From Spiroplasma taiwanense CT-1 (lineage in GTDB: Bacteria > Bacillota_I > Bacilli_A > Mycoplasmatales > Mycoplasmataceae): a DNA stretch of 64,000 bases. Each line of letters starts with the position of its first letter. Within the stretch, counting starts at the first letter, position 1. The stretch lies in NCBI RefSeq assembly GCF_000439435.1, contig NC_021846.1, forward strand, positions 186,001-250,000, read 5' to 3'. Below, in pieces: positions 45,911-57,023 of the stretch. Below the pieces are notes generated by a model, which did no database searches, was not told the DNA's origin, and saw only the letters and a list, made by a program, of their open reading frames with translations. Position numbers and translations under genes: made by a program.

Positions 45911-46969
45911 ATGAATAATAACAAAATAAAAAAAATTGAAGAAGAAATTAAAAAATTAAAAGAATTTGATTATAGTTTAATAGAGGCTGAGCATTCATTT
46001 ATGGTGAATGGAACATTAGGTGGGTTTAAATCAGCAGTACAGAAATTAGAATATACTTTTTTCAAACAAATTTTATTAGGAATTATGAGTGGTGTAATTA
46101 TTGGGTTTGGGTATATTGCTTGTATTACAGCAATGGTTTCATTACCTGAATCTTGAAATACATTTGGAATAGTATTACTGGGTTTTATTTTTCCGGGTTG
46201 TATTATTTTGATAACTTTTTTAGGAGGAGGATTATTTACTAGTCATGTTTTTAGTACGATACCTGTATTAAAGAAATGTGCAAGTAGTAATGCCTATTTT
46301 AAAGGTATTTTTGGAGTATTATTGGGAAATATTTTAGGAACATTAGTTTTTGTATTAATTTTTGCAGGAGCTGGAGGTTTACAAAATATTGATAAGGGTT
46401 CACTTGCAAATAAAGTATACGATATGGCAATGCATAAACTTTATTTAGTAACTGATGAGATTTCTACAAAAAAATCAATTACTGCTGTAAGTGTTATCTT
46501 AACAATTGGGATTGGAATTTGTAGTGGAATTTTATGTAATATCATGGTTTGTGCAACGTTACCATTAACAAATTCTACAAAAAATCCTGTTGCAGTATTT
46601 TTATTCTTAATTTTTCCAATTGCATATTTTGCAATTGGTGGTTTTCAACATGGGCCCGCTAATACTTTCTTTTTGTGAATGATGCTTGTTGAAATAATTT
46701 TTAGGCCAGATATGCAATTTGGAGAAAATAACATTTCACCTGAATTTATTCATTTTATTTTATTTATATTTTTAAGTACAATTCCTACTTTAATTGGTAA
46801 TTGAATTGGAGGAGCAATTTTTCTTCCAGGAATTTTATATTTGATAAACAGTAAATATACTTCACTTTTATTTAAAAAAATGAAACTTGAATATTTAGAA
46901 AAACAATTATTGATAAAAAATAGTCAACTAAAAACTGGTGAAAATAAAAATAAGAAAATAAATGTATAG
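45911..46969 (+). CDS. Formate/nitrite (FNT) family channel
   Basis: 352 residues. An N-terminal coiled-coil stretch (KKIEEEIKKLKEF) precedes a six-helix FNT core with family segments such as GGGLFTSHVF, GNILGTLVFVLIFAGAGG, GICSGILCNIMVC and FQHGPANTFFL. Two helices are joined through UGA-Trp. A charged C-terminal tail of about 40 residues follows. FNT pentamers conduct formate, nitrite or lactate with protons. Here formate supply to Fhs or lactate/acetate export are plausible, but selectivity cannot be read. Starts 23 bases after thrS. Confidence 0.85.
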
Positions 46970-46978
46970 GAGATAATT

Positions 46979-47152
46979 ATGTTAAAATTTGTTAAAAAAA
47001 TAAGTAGAGGCAAATGCAAAGAGTTTAAAAAATTTTGTTAACAAATTTAATAGTTAAATCTTTAGTTTTAGTTCTTAAATAAATTCAGTAATTTATAATA
47101 TTTTTAATGTAAAAAGCATAAATTATATCAATAGAATGTGAGAATATAAAAA
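46979..47152 (+). other. Short ORF remnant and AT-rich spacer
   Basis: AGGAGA precedes an ATG at 46979, but only 20 codons are open (stop at 47039-47041). The following stretch is AT-rich with no recognisable gene. It may be the remains of the original start of the carrier pseudogene downstream or of an unrelated small gene. Confidence 0.35.
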
Positions 47153-48732
47153 GTGTCAAATAAAAACAATAACAATCATTTTACTAAAAAAAACATAAAG
47201 AAAAAACAATTTAACAAAAAATACCAACATCATTTACAAATTTATTTATGGTTTTGGTATTCATCATGATATTGTCATGAATTCTGCACTATAGTGGCTT
47301 AACTACTGAAGTTGTTGTAAATAATGAAACTACTACTGAAAAAATTAGAGCTATTGGAATAATTGATTTATTTGTTTCAATCTTTAAGGGATTTGAAGAT
47401 AAAGTACAAATTATAGTATTTGTTAATGTCAATTGGTGCATTTATTTTTATTGTTATGAAATCAAAGGCATTAGATGCAATGACTCAAAAAATTGCATGA
47501 AAATTTAAAGAAAAAACTATTTGGGCAATTCCAATAATTATTGTTTTTTTAAGTTTTTGTGGATCTGCATATGGGATGGCAGAGGAAGCATTAGGATTTC
47601 ATATGATTGTAATTCCACTTATGTTGGTTGCAGGCTTTGATTCATTTACAGCAATTTTAACAGTATTGTTGGGAGGTGGAATTGGACCAATGCTAGCTAC
47701 TTTTGATCCTTTTCTAATTTTTACAGCAGTAGATGCATCAAATGCAGCAATTGGAAGTGAAGTTGTTACATCAACAGATGGATTAATTTTTAGAGCAATT
47801 TCATGAGTTTTAATAACAACTTTTACATCTGCATATGTAATGACTTATGCTTATAAGGTTAAAAAAAACCCTGAAAGATCATATACTTTTTCTACTTTAG
47901 AAGAAGATAAAAAATTTTTCTTAAAAGAGCAAGTAGAAAAAGTTGAATTAACAAAAAAAGAATAGCAATTAATATTATTTTTTTGTCACTATTTCTAATT
48001 ATGATTGCATATCTTTTTCCATGGGATACTTTATTTAATCTTAATGGAAGTAGTTCATTTTAAGGTATTGGAAATTGAATTAATCAAAATATTCCATTTT
48101 TAACTGGTTTAGTTCCAGAAATGGGGATTGGTGGATTAACTGAAGTATCTGGTTTTTTCTTAATTGGTTCATTAATTGTTGCAATAATTAATTGACAAGG
48201 TGAGGAAAACTTTGTAAAAGATATGCTTGAAGGTGCAAAAGATATTGTGGGAGTTGGATTTATAATTTCAATTGCAGGAGCAATTACAATTCTTTTAAAA
48301 GAAACTTATATACAATCTTTAATGTTAAATGCAAGGCCTACACAAAATGGAAGTAGCTCTATGAATCCATTTTTGTTTATATTAATGACATTCTTTATAT
48401 TTTTACCTTTATCTTTTGCTTTACCTTCAACTTCTGGATTTTCTTATGCAGTATTTCCTGTTTGAGGACCACTTGCAAACACTGTGGTTACATCAACTGG
48501 TGTAAGCATGGTATCAGGAAGTATCACAGCTTTTGCTTTTGCTAATGGAATGGCAAATATGATATCACCAGCATCAGGAATTGTTGTTGGAGCAGCACAA
48601 ATTGGAAGAACGAGTTATGCAAATATTATGAAAGGAACTTGAAAATTTCATATATCACTTTTAGCAATTAATATTATTTTATTATTAGTTGGAACAAGTA
48701 TGAATTATATTAATAATATTAAATTCTTTTAA
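47153..48732 (+). pseudogene. YfcC/AbgT-like carrier (basic amino acid or peptide antiporter family), heavily broken
   Basis: A weak GTG at 47153 could be the start. The reconstructed protein is a hydrophobic carrier of about 500 residues: SGLTTEVVV, FVSIFKGFEDKVQ, FCGSAYGMAEEALGFH, GGGIGPMLATFDPF, LPSTSGFSYAVFPVWGPLA, MANMISPASGIVVGAAQI. These match the YfcC branch that includes ArcD-like arginine/ornithine exchangers. Lesions: a frame change near 47215-47225, an extra A at 47425-47426, a UAG with frame change at 47963-47965, and an in-frame UAA at 48061-48063. The C-terminal half is still very readable, so loss is recent. Confidence 0.75.
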
Positions 48733-48760
48733 AAAATATCCTTGTAAAGGATATTTTTTA
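48731..48760 (+). terminator. Terminator after the carrier pseudogene
   Basis: AAAAAATATCCT / AGGATATTTTTT around loop TGTAA. Confidence 0.9.
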
Positions 48761-48779
48761 GTTGTATTATAAAGTTAAT

Positions 48780-48803
48780 AAGCCCTACTTGGGCTTTTAA
48801 TTT
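48780..48803 (+). terminator. Hairpin with T-rich tail in the leader of the ABC exporter
   Basis: AAGCCC (48780-48785), loop TACTT, GGGCTT (48791-48796), then TTAATTTT. It stands just 5' of the ribosome binding site of the next gene, so it is either a second terminator or an attenuator. Confidence 0.5.
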
Positions 48804-48818
48804 TAGGGAGCAACTTTT

Positions 48819-50618
48819 ATGAAGAGGAAAAAATTTCAAAGTGATAAAGCATTTTCAAAGAAAAAATTTATTGATTCACTACTAACAATTTTTGAAGGAA
48901 TTAAAAAATTTCCAATAACATTTTTAGGACTATTTTTTTTTATTATATTTGATTCATTGCTTTTTTCTTCAACTGCTGTAATTGTCAATAAAATGATTTC
49001 AAATATTCAAAATACAGGAGGTCAATTTTTTTTGGATTTAAAAATGACTTGAGAAAGTTGAGCATATTTTGGATTAGTTTTATTTATTGCATTAATAGTT
49101 TTTGAATATTTTACTAATTTATTCTCAGGGCTTTTTTCAAGAAAAATGGAAGTCTATTTAAGAATAAGAGCATTAAGAAAATTAATAGAAATTGATATAA
49201 GTTATTATTCTAAAACTCAAATTGGTTTAATTATGTCAAGAATTATGACAGATAGTCAAGGAGTTGGAGACGCATTTAATGAATTTCTACTAAATTTTAT
49301 TTATACATTAGTTAGTTTAATATCAACTCTAATTGTTTTATATTTGATTGATGTTAAGTTAGCTTCAATAATTTTAGGTTTATTTATTTTTATGGTATTT
49401 GTAGTTTGATTTTTATTTTTACATTATAGAAGAGCAATAATATATTCTGTTGATGAAAAACAGGCAATTGATGCAGATATTACAGATAGGTTAATTAATA
49501 TTAGAGCAATAAAAGCAGTAGGTGCAGAAAATAAAGAAGTTTTTAGAAATGCAGAATTACATAAAAAATATGACGAAAAGTTAAGAAAAGTTATTGGCTG
49601 GCAATCAATTTTAAGTTTTTTTAGTAATACTTTTGCTTGAACAATGCCTACAATTGTGATTATTTCAGCTGTATTAATATATAATGACATTAATCCTGCA
49701 GAATTATCTGTTTTAATTATTTCTTTTTCATCAGCTTGCTACAATATTTTATATTCAATTTTGAGTCTACCAATGTGTATGAGAGGACTTACAAAATTAT
49801 CAAATTGTGTAATGAGATTAAATTATATTAATAATGCAAAATCATTGATTGAATTTAAAAAAACTGGAACAGAAATTGAAAAAATAGACACAGTTGAATT
49901 TAAAAAACTAAGTTTTTCATATCCTGAATCTCCTTCAAAATTAATTTTGCCTGAAATTAATTTTATTTTTGAAAAGGGTAAAAGTTATGCATTTGTTGGA
50001 GAAACTGGTGTTGGTAAATCAACAATAGCAAAACTTATATTAAGATTTTATGATCCAACTCATGGTAGTGTTTTAATAAATGGAATTGATTTAAAAACAT
50101 TAAAAATGTCAAATTATTTAGGCCATGTTGGTTATATTGAACAAGAGCCACAGATTTTATTTGGAACTGTTATGCAAAATATAAAATATGCAAGTTTTCA
50201 AAAAACTGATCAAAGTGCAATAGAAGCTTCTAAAAAGGCCAAACTTCATGACTATATAATGTCATTACCAGATAAATATGATACAATTTTAGGGGAACGT
50301 GGTTTTATGTTAAGTGGAGGGCAAAAACAACGTCTAGTAATTGCAAGGTTTTTTTTAAAAAATCCTGAATTACTAATTTTAGATGAGGCTACTAGTGCTT
50401 TGGATAATGTAATTGAAAAAGAAATTCAAGCTGAATTAGATGAATTAATGATTGGAAGAACAACAATTATTATTGCACATAGATTAAGTACTATAAAAAA
50501 TGTGAATCAAATAATAGTATTGGATAAAAAAGGCATTGTTCAAACTGGTAGTTTTCAAGAGCTCAAAGAAATTTCCGGAAGATTTCAAAAATTATATAAA
50601 ATAGGCTTAATGAAATAG
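48819..50618 (+). CDS. ABC exporter half-transporter (MsbA/LmrA-like)
   Basis: 599 residues. A six-helix membrane domain (about residues 25-320, two UGA-Trp joins) is fused to an ATPase domain with FVGETGVGKST (Walker A), LSGGQKQR (signature), LLILDEATSALD (Walker B) and the switch His in IIAHRLSTIK. As a homodimer it would export lipids, peptides or drugs across the single membrane. It lies 9 bases upstream of the PTS IIA gene and may head that transcript. Confidence 0.93.
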
Positions 50619-50627
50619 AAGAAATTT

Positions 50628-50948
50628 ATGGAAAAAATAAATTTAGAAGAAGTCTCTATGTTTATTATATCAAGTGCTGGAATTGCAAAATCAAATGCAA
50701 TTTTAGCAATTAAAGCTGCAAAAAAACTTGAATTTGAGAAAGCAGAGGAATTATTAAAAATAGCAGAGCAGGAAATGATTAATGCACACCATGCACACTT
50801 TGAAGTAGTTAGTCGTGAAGCAACAGGTAAACAATTGGACTTTAAACTTCTTTTTGTACATGCAGAAGATCAATTTTTAACAACTCAAGCAATGATTGAT
50901 TTAAGCAAAGAAATGATTGAAATGTATAAAATTGTACATAAAAAATAG
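50628..50948 (+). CDS. PTS lactose/cellobiose-type EIIA
   Basis: 106 residues, all-helical. FIISSAGIAKSNAI and the phospho-His segment LLFVHAEDQFLTT are typical of the lactose/chitobiose EIIA family, trimeric proteins passing phosphate from HPr to EIIB. The matching IIC and IIB lie at 52993-55479 with a ROK kinase and a lipoprotein remnant between. Confidence 0.93.
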   Translation: MEKINLEEVSMFIISSAGIAKSNAILAIKAAKKLEFEKAEELLKIAEQEMINAHHAHFEVVSREATGKQLDFKLLFVHAEDQFLTTQAMIDLSKEMIEMYKIVHKK

Positions 50949-50975
50949 AATTTAAATTTTGGGAGGGTTATGAAT

Positions 50976-51932
50976 ATGGCAAAAGTTTTTGCAATAGATT
51001 TGGGTGCGACTTCAGCAAAATGTGCATTTTTTATAGATGATGAAGTTGTTGCAAATTTTAATTATGATACTACAAGAAGAGAAAACTTATTGGAAAATAT
51101 AGCAAAAAAAGCAACAGAAATTGCTAAGGAAAATAATATTATAATGGATGAAGTTGATTTTGTTGGAATTGCAGTTTGTGGAATTGTTGATAATTTAAAG
51201 GGTTCAGTAGTTTATTCTGCAAATTTGGGTTGAAAAGATTATCCTACAAGAGAAGAATTAAAGAGAATATTTAAAAATGAAAACATTGTTGTTTTAAATG
51301 ATGCAAAGTCTGCAACTTATGGTGAATGAAGCAAAGGATTAAAAGAAGAACCAGATTCAATGGCTTTATTTACAATTGGAACAGGAGTTGGAGGAGGAGC
51401 AATTTTTAACAGAAAATTGGTTTTTGGGGATAATACTGGTTTTCCAAGTGAGCCTGGTCATGGAGGAGGATTTCAAGATGAGGTTCAATGTATTTGTGGA
51501 TTAAAAGGTTGTATTGAACCTGTTTCTTCAGCAACTGGAATTGAAAAAAAATTAAATGAAGTGGCAAAAAACTCAACAGGAAAATTAGGTAAAGTATACA
51601 ATGAACTTAATAGAGTTATTCATATTAAAGATATAGCATTTTTAGTTCAAGAAAATGATTCAGAAGTAATGGAAATTTTTAATAGTTGTCTTGAACCACT
51701 TGCAAAATGTATTTCTGTTTTAATTCATTTTTTTGATATTTCTATGATTGTAATTGGAGGAGGTCCTTCAAATTTAGGAGATCCACTAATTAAAATTATT
51801 AGGGAAAAATTAAAAAATTATGTTTTACCAGAATTTTACAAAAGATTGAATTTAAGAAAAGCAATTTTAGGAGATTTGGTTGGAGCATGAGGAGTTTATC
51901 AATATGGAAAAAATTACCTATTAAAAAAATAA
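50976..51932 (+). CDS. ROK-family sugar kinase (glucokinase-like)
   Basis: 318 residues. The ATG at 50976 is preferred over 50970, which is too close to GGGAGGG (50961-50967). It has an ASKHA start (FAIDLGATSAKCAF), a GTGVGGGAI phosphate loop, EPGHGGG with the substrate Glu and His, and the ROK zinc site CICGLKGCIE. Within a lactose/cellobiose PTS operon it probably phosphorylates the free glucose released by a phospho-glycosidase. An intact gene among damaged neighbours. Confidence 0.92.
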
Positions 51933-51972
51933 TAAATATAACAATAAACATATATTTATTTGTAATCTAAAT

Positions 51973-51998
51973 AAGCGAGTTAATTCTCGCTTTTTATA
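51973..51998 (+). terminator. Terminator after the ROK kinase
   Basis: AAGCGAG (51973-51979) pairs with CTCGCTT (51986-51992), followed by T. Relatively GC-rich stem for this genome. Confidence 0.9.
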
Positions 51999-52116
51999 TT
52001 TGCAGAAATTTTATTCAGACTTTTAAAGTATAGAAAATAATTATTTATATGTCTTATTTTTTATTTTTATTTAAAAAATATCAAAAACATATAAAATTAT
52101 AAAAAGGTGTGCTTCT

Positions 52117-52990
52117 ATGAAAAAATACTATCTTTAATTAGCGCAATATCATTATCAATTTTTGCTACTGTACAAACACTTTTTGTAGTAGGATGTGAAA
52201 AAAAATATTCAACTCAAATTCAAGAAATTTTAAAAAAAGATGTAGAGGGTTTAACTGGTGAAAAATATTTTGAACAAGTTGATACAGAAACTTTTTCATT
52301 ACAATTAAATCCAAATATTTATGAAAATAGAGAAAAATTGAATTTAATTATTGAAGAGAGTTTAATTTTGTATGAAGAAGTATCAACATATTTTAATTCA
52401 TCAATTTCTTAAGATATTTTGGATTGAAAGTATCTAGTCTGAGATGATAGAGTTGGTTATGGTCAAGTTTTAAAAATAATGACGTATGAAGCAGAACAAA
52501 ATTTTTTAAATTTTTTAGGAGATATAATTATTACTCCAGAATTTCAATTAAATACTGCTAAATTAGCAGTTTTAAAAAATAATTATAAATATATTCAAAA
52601 ATGAATAATAGATACAAGTGCTGTTCCAATTGCAGAAGAAAATTTAAATTTGTAAAAGTAAAGGAAATGGCTAATGTAATAAATAATGATTATTTTGTTC
52701 CATTTTTTAAATTTATTCAATTAGAAAAAGTAAAAAGTCATGGTGTTTCTAGAACATCGATTATTTTTGATACAAACCTCAATAAATATTTAAAAGTTGG
52801 TATACACAGTGTTTCTGAATTTGCAAGTATTAACAAGTTTATAGATGAAAATAATAATAGCTATGAAATTTTGGATCAAGATGACGAAGATGAAACTACA
52901 AAAATAAGAAATAGTTTAGCTCAAATAATTAATAATTTTGAAATGTCTATAATTTATATGTATGGATTTAATTTGGAGGAAATTTTATAA
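52117..52990 (+). pseudogene. Lipoprotein remnant
   Basis: AAAAAGGTG and an ATG at 52117 start MKK, but the A6 run 52120-52125 is one A short. With seven A the frame gives a signal peptide ISAISLSIFATV and a lipobox VVGC followed by EKK, typical of mollicute surface lipoproteins. Further damage: UAA at 52410-52412, and a frame change close to the UAA at 52653-52655, after which the reading continues to 52990. Restored length is about 290 residues; no domain recognised. Its place inside the PTS operon suggests a sugar-binding or glycan-binding surface role (inference). Confidence 0.7.
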
Positions 52991-52992
52991 TT

Positions 52993-55168
52993 ATGAAAAA
53001 ATATGAAAAGTTTTCAGAAATTTTTAATCTTTATAATTCATTAAATATATATAAAAATTTAATGAAAGATTTAAAGAAGGAAGTTAATAGTGCAAAATCC
53101 GAATTACATAATAAAAAGGTTAAACTTAAAGAAATTAAGCCAATTTTTAATAAAATTGAAAAAGATAAGTTGAAGGAATTAAATACTTCATTAAATATTT
53201 CATTATTAAATGCTAAATATTCAAAAACAAATATTAATCAATTATATGAAGATTTTAATAATGATAAAGAAAAATTAAAAAATGAATATATTAAAAAAAA
53301 ACAAAAAAGAATTGAAAAAACTATGTCAGAAATTGAAATGATAAAGGTTAAAAATAAAACATTATTACAACAATGAAAAGAGATAAAATTAAAAATTAAA
53401 TCTACAAAAATTGAAATTAAAGATAAATGAAATTCTTTTGAGAACTTAAGATTAACAGAAGAAGTTAAATTAAAAGAAAACTTAAATATTACAAAAAAAG
53501 AAGTTCAAAAAAAATAATTGAATTAAAAAATGAATTTAAAAATAAAGAAAGAGAAATTTTTACTAAATGAGAAGAACAAAATACATCAGTTAATAATTAT
53601 GTTTCAATTCTTAAAAAACAAAAAAGAAAAAAATTAAAATCTTTTAAAAAGGATATTGAGGAAAAATTTTTTGAATTATCTTTAGAGTTAAATTCTTTAA
53701 AAATTGAGTATAAAAAGAAAATTTCATTGCAAAAATTAAAAGTAAAAAATGAAAAACTGGAATTAAGATACAATAAAGGTAAAGCAGAGCCTATATCATT
53801 TGATGTAATTATTAATCAAGTAATTTATGGTTCTGGTAAATTATCTAATTGAAAATTTATGATAGCTTTAAAAAATGGATTTTTTTCACTTATGCCCTTA
53901 GTTATTGTTGGAGCAGTTTTTATATTAATTAATAATATTTTACTTAGTGCGGGAAATGGAGGTATTTTTAATTTTATTAGTTTAACAATAGATCAACTTG
54001 ATATTTTAAATAAATTTAAAAATATTGGTAGTTATATTTGGAATGGTACTTATGCTTTCTTTGCTTTTTTATTATCAGGAGCAATTGCTTTTCATTTAGC
54101 TCCTTATTACAAAGTAAGTCAATGATCTACAGCAGTTGTTGCAATGAGTTCATTTTTAATTATGAATCCAACTTTTTGAGGAGACTTAGGAGTTTTTGGA
54201 ACAACAGGAATGTTTACTGCAATAGTAATATCTTTTTTATCAACAATTTTATATGGAAATTTATCAAAAAATGAGAAATTGAAAATTAAAATGCCTGACT
54301 CTGTTCCAGAAGGTGTTGCAAAATCATTTAATGTTTTAATTCCATATGCAATAACTTTTTCAATATTTGGTTTAGTGGCTTTTGGAATTTCAGAAATTGG
54401 TGATTTAGTTGGTGCAATTCAAGTTGGAAAAAATTCAGTAACATTTTCAAGTATTAATGGTTTAATAGTTGTTTTAATTCAAAAACCACTTGTAAATGTT
54501 GTTTCTGGATTTGGTGGAATGATAGTAATTGTTTTTGTTTGACAATTATTATGATTCTTAGGAATTCACGCAGGGGGTATTTTGTCTCCAATAATTGAAC
54601 CTATTCAACTTGACGGTTTAACTCAAAATCAGCAAGCACTAGCAGAGGGTGCAAACCCTGAATATGTTTTTACAAATTCATTCATGAATAATTTTATTCA
54701 CATTGGAGGTACTGGGGGAACTATAACATTAATTATTGCAATTTTTGTTTTCTCAAAAAGAGGAGATTATAGAACAATGGCAAAAATGATAATAATTCCA
54801 GCCTTATTTTGTGTAAATAAACCATCAATAGTTGCTTACCTATTGTACTAAATCCAATATTATTTATTCCTTTTATTATTGGACCATTGCTTGCAGGAAT
54901 GTTTGCTTATTTTGCAACAATTACTGGAATGATGGAGTATTCAAGTGTTGTTGTTCCTTGAACAACACCACCAATATTAGGTGGTTTATTAGCAACAAAA
55001 GATATTTGAGGTGGAATTGTTGTTGACATAAATATGGCAATACTATTTGGTTGTTATTCACCATTTGTTTTATTAGCAAATAAAATTGAACAAAAAGAAT
55101 TATTATCTAAATTTACAAAAACACAAAATATTGAAGAAAAAAGTATTAATAGAAGTATTTTAAATTAG
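52993..55168 (+). pseudogene. Coiled-coil-PTS EIIC (lactose/cellobiose type) fusion, two frameshifts
   Basis: Three open segments join into one protein of about 725 residues. Residues 1-270 are a long, very basic coiled coil with no membrane helix; a classical EIIC follows with KNGFFSLMPLVIVGAVF, TYAFFAFLLSGAIAF, GIHAGGILSPIIEP, GGTGGTITLI and, after the second lesion, LPIVLNPILFIPF and WTTPPILGG. Lesion 1 is the A8 run at 53507-53514 (needs A9); lesion 2 is a missing G at 54834 (GTTGGCTTACC expected). Ordinary EIIC proteins of this class lack such an N-terminal extension, so the fusion is notable. A start at the ATG 53859 could still give most of the first membrane half. Confidence 0.75.
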
Positions 55169-55182
55169 AAGGAGATTAATAT

Positions 55183-55479
55183 ATGAAAAGAATATTATTA
55201 GCTTGTAATGCAGAAATGAGCACATCAATTTTACTTAAAAAAATGCAAGATTATATTTTCGAAGATGATTTGGATTTAGAAGTAAAAGCAGTTTCAATTA
55301 ATGAAGCAAAGTTGATTGGAAATGAATGAAATATAGTTTTAATTGGACCACAAGTGGCTTTTGAGTTGGATGAATTGAAAAGTGTTTTAAATGTACCTGT
55401 CTTTGTTATTGATCAAGATGATTATGCAAAAGCAAATGGTAAAGCTTTATTAACTTTTGCCTCAGAAAATTGGAAATAA
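55183..55479 (+). CDS. PTS lactose/cellobiose-type EIIB
   Basis: 98 residues; the phospho-cysteine lies in LLACNAEMSTS at position 8, with a PTP-like fold behind it (IVLIGPQVAFEL). An AGAAGGAG site precedes the ATG at 55183, 14 bases after the EIIC stop. It would pass phosphate from EIIA to the incoming disaccharide at EIIC. Intact, like EIIA. Confidence 0.92.
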
Positions 55480-55508
55480 AAAAATCTCTTTAAAAGAGAT
55501 TTTTTTAT
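55479..55508 (+). terminator. Terminator after EIIB
   Basis: AAAAAATCTCTTT and AAAGAGATTTTTTT form a stem with a minimal AA loop region directly at the stop codon. Confidence 0.88.
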
Positions 55509-55535
55509 TGTTAAAATTAATTAAAGAGGTATTTT

Positions 55536-56644
55536 ATGAATAAAAAAATTGGTATTTCAATTTATCCAGAGCAATCTTCATTTAAAGAAGATAAAAAATA
55601 TTTGGATTTTGCAAAATCTTTAGGGTATGAATTTGTTTTTACAAGTATATTACATTTTGTTGGTACAGAAAAAGAAAAAGAAAAGGCTAATATGGTATTA
55701 AAGCCTTTAAAATATGCAAAGGAAATAGGTTTTTACACAATTTTAGATGTTGAATATAAATCAATGAAATTAATTGAAATATCTGTAAATGATTTATCAA
55801 AATGTATCCAATATGGTATTGATTGTTTAAGATTAGACTCACCAAGTTTACCTGCAGAAATTTCTAATATTACGCATAATAAATATAAAATAAATATACA
55901 ACTAAATATGTCCAATAATGATAATTTAATTACAAATGTTATGGATTATCAACCTATAAAAAATAGATTGAGTGGTTGTCATAATTTTTATCCATTAGAA
56001 TATACTGCTTTACCATTTGATTTTTTTACAGAAGCTAATCAAAAATATTTAAAATATAATATTGAAACATCTGCTTTTGTTGGAAGTCATTTTGGAGAAA
56101 TGACAACAGCTATTGGTTGAAAAGAATTACCAACTTTAGAAGAACAAAGAAATATTCCTATTTCTTCTCAAGCAAAAATTTTATTTTATTCTATTCTAAT
56201 CAAATTGATAATGTTTTGATTGGTAATGCATATGCAACAGAAGAAGAATTAAAAAAACTTGCCCAAATTAACAGATATGAAATAACTTTTGATTTAAATA
56301 TTGAAAAAAATTTGACAAAAGAAGAGATAGATATTTTACAATTTGAACATTATAGAAGAAAAGATATAACAAAATTTTTTATTAGATCTACTTTTTCAAG
56401 AGTTGCTTTTAAGAATTCACAAATTCCATTAAAGAATGGAAAAAAAATTTTTAATAAAGGAGATGTTGTTATTATTAATGACAATGATCAAAAATATAAG
56501 AGTGAATGTCATATAATTTTAAAAGATGGATTTGAAGATAAAAATTCAAAATATAATTATGTTGGTAAAATTGAAAGTTATGAAAATAGATTAATTGATT
56601 TTATAAAACCATGAAGTTATTTTAGATTTAGAATAGGAAAGTAA
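55536..56644 (+). pseudogene. MupG/DUF871 family protein, broken by a 5-bp duplication
   Basis: Starts GISIYPEQSSFKEDKKYL and continues through a TIM-barrel with LDVEYKS, LRLDSPSLP, LNMSNND, HNFYPLEYTAL and VGSHFGEMT. This pattern belongs to DUF871, whose studied member MupG is a 6-phospho-N-acetylmuramidase. At 56188-56197 ATTCT is present twice in tandem; removing one copy restores ILFYSNQIDNVLIG and the C-terminal cyclophilin-like half (RSTFSR, KGDVVIINDND), open to 56644. Restored length is about 367 residues. In a wall-less cell a muramidase is unexpected; a phospho-disaccharide hydrolase serving the PTS is a likelier role. Confidence 0.8.
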
Positions 56645-56646
56645 TT

Positions 56647-56913
56647 ATGCTTATATTAACAGAAACTACAAGTGTATCATCATGACTATTATTAACATTT
56701 GGAATTTTAGGACTACTATTAGGTATTTTTTCAACAATTTTTTTTCTTAGATTTAGAAAGAAAAAAAATTTTGAAAGAGATTCTTTTAATGTAACTCCAG
56801 GCAAATATAAATTTTTTAGATTTTGACAATTTTATGAAATTTTTACATTAGCAGCTGTGGGTTATCTTGCAGCACTAATTTTATTACCAATTGCAATAGA
56901 ACAACTAATCTAA
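56647..56913 (+). CDS. Small two-helix membrane protein
   Basis: 88 residues from an ATG 2 bases after the MupG stop. Hydrophobic helices at about residues 12-32 and 66-85 flank a basic linker (FRKKKNFERD), so both ends lie on the same side. Not recognised. Probably co-transcribed with the MupG-like gene. Confidence 0.65.
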
Positions 56914-56927
56914 ATATTATTTTTATA

Positions 56928-57023
56928 TTGGAAAAATATTTTATAATTTCAAAAAAACCTGGAAATTATTTTTTTTTGTAAAAATAAAATTGTACTTTTA
57001 TCACTCTAGAAAGGTTCTAAAAA
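56928..57023 (+). promoter_or_regulatory. Leader of the glucose-type EIIBC gene
   Basis: Contains TTGGAAAAATATT (56928-56940), identical to 36504-36516 before the sucrose PTS gene, then TATAAT (56942-56947), a T-rich tract, and AAATAAAATTG, also close to the other leader. TAGAAAGG is the ribosome binding site. A shared regulator or promoter type is possible. Confidence 0.4.

Noticed and set aside
54038-55026. Overlapping plus-strand ORFs in other frames within the EIIC region
   Set aside because: Cys/Phe/Asn-rich out-of-frame readings of the EIIC gene with no independent start signals.
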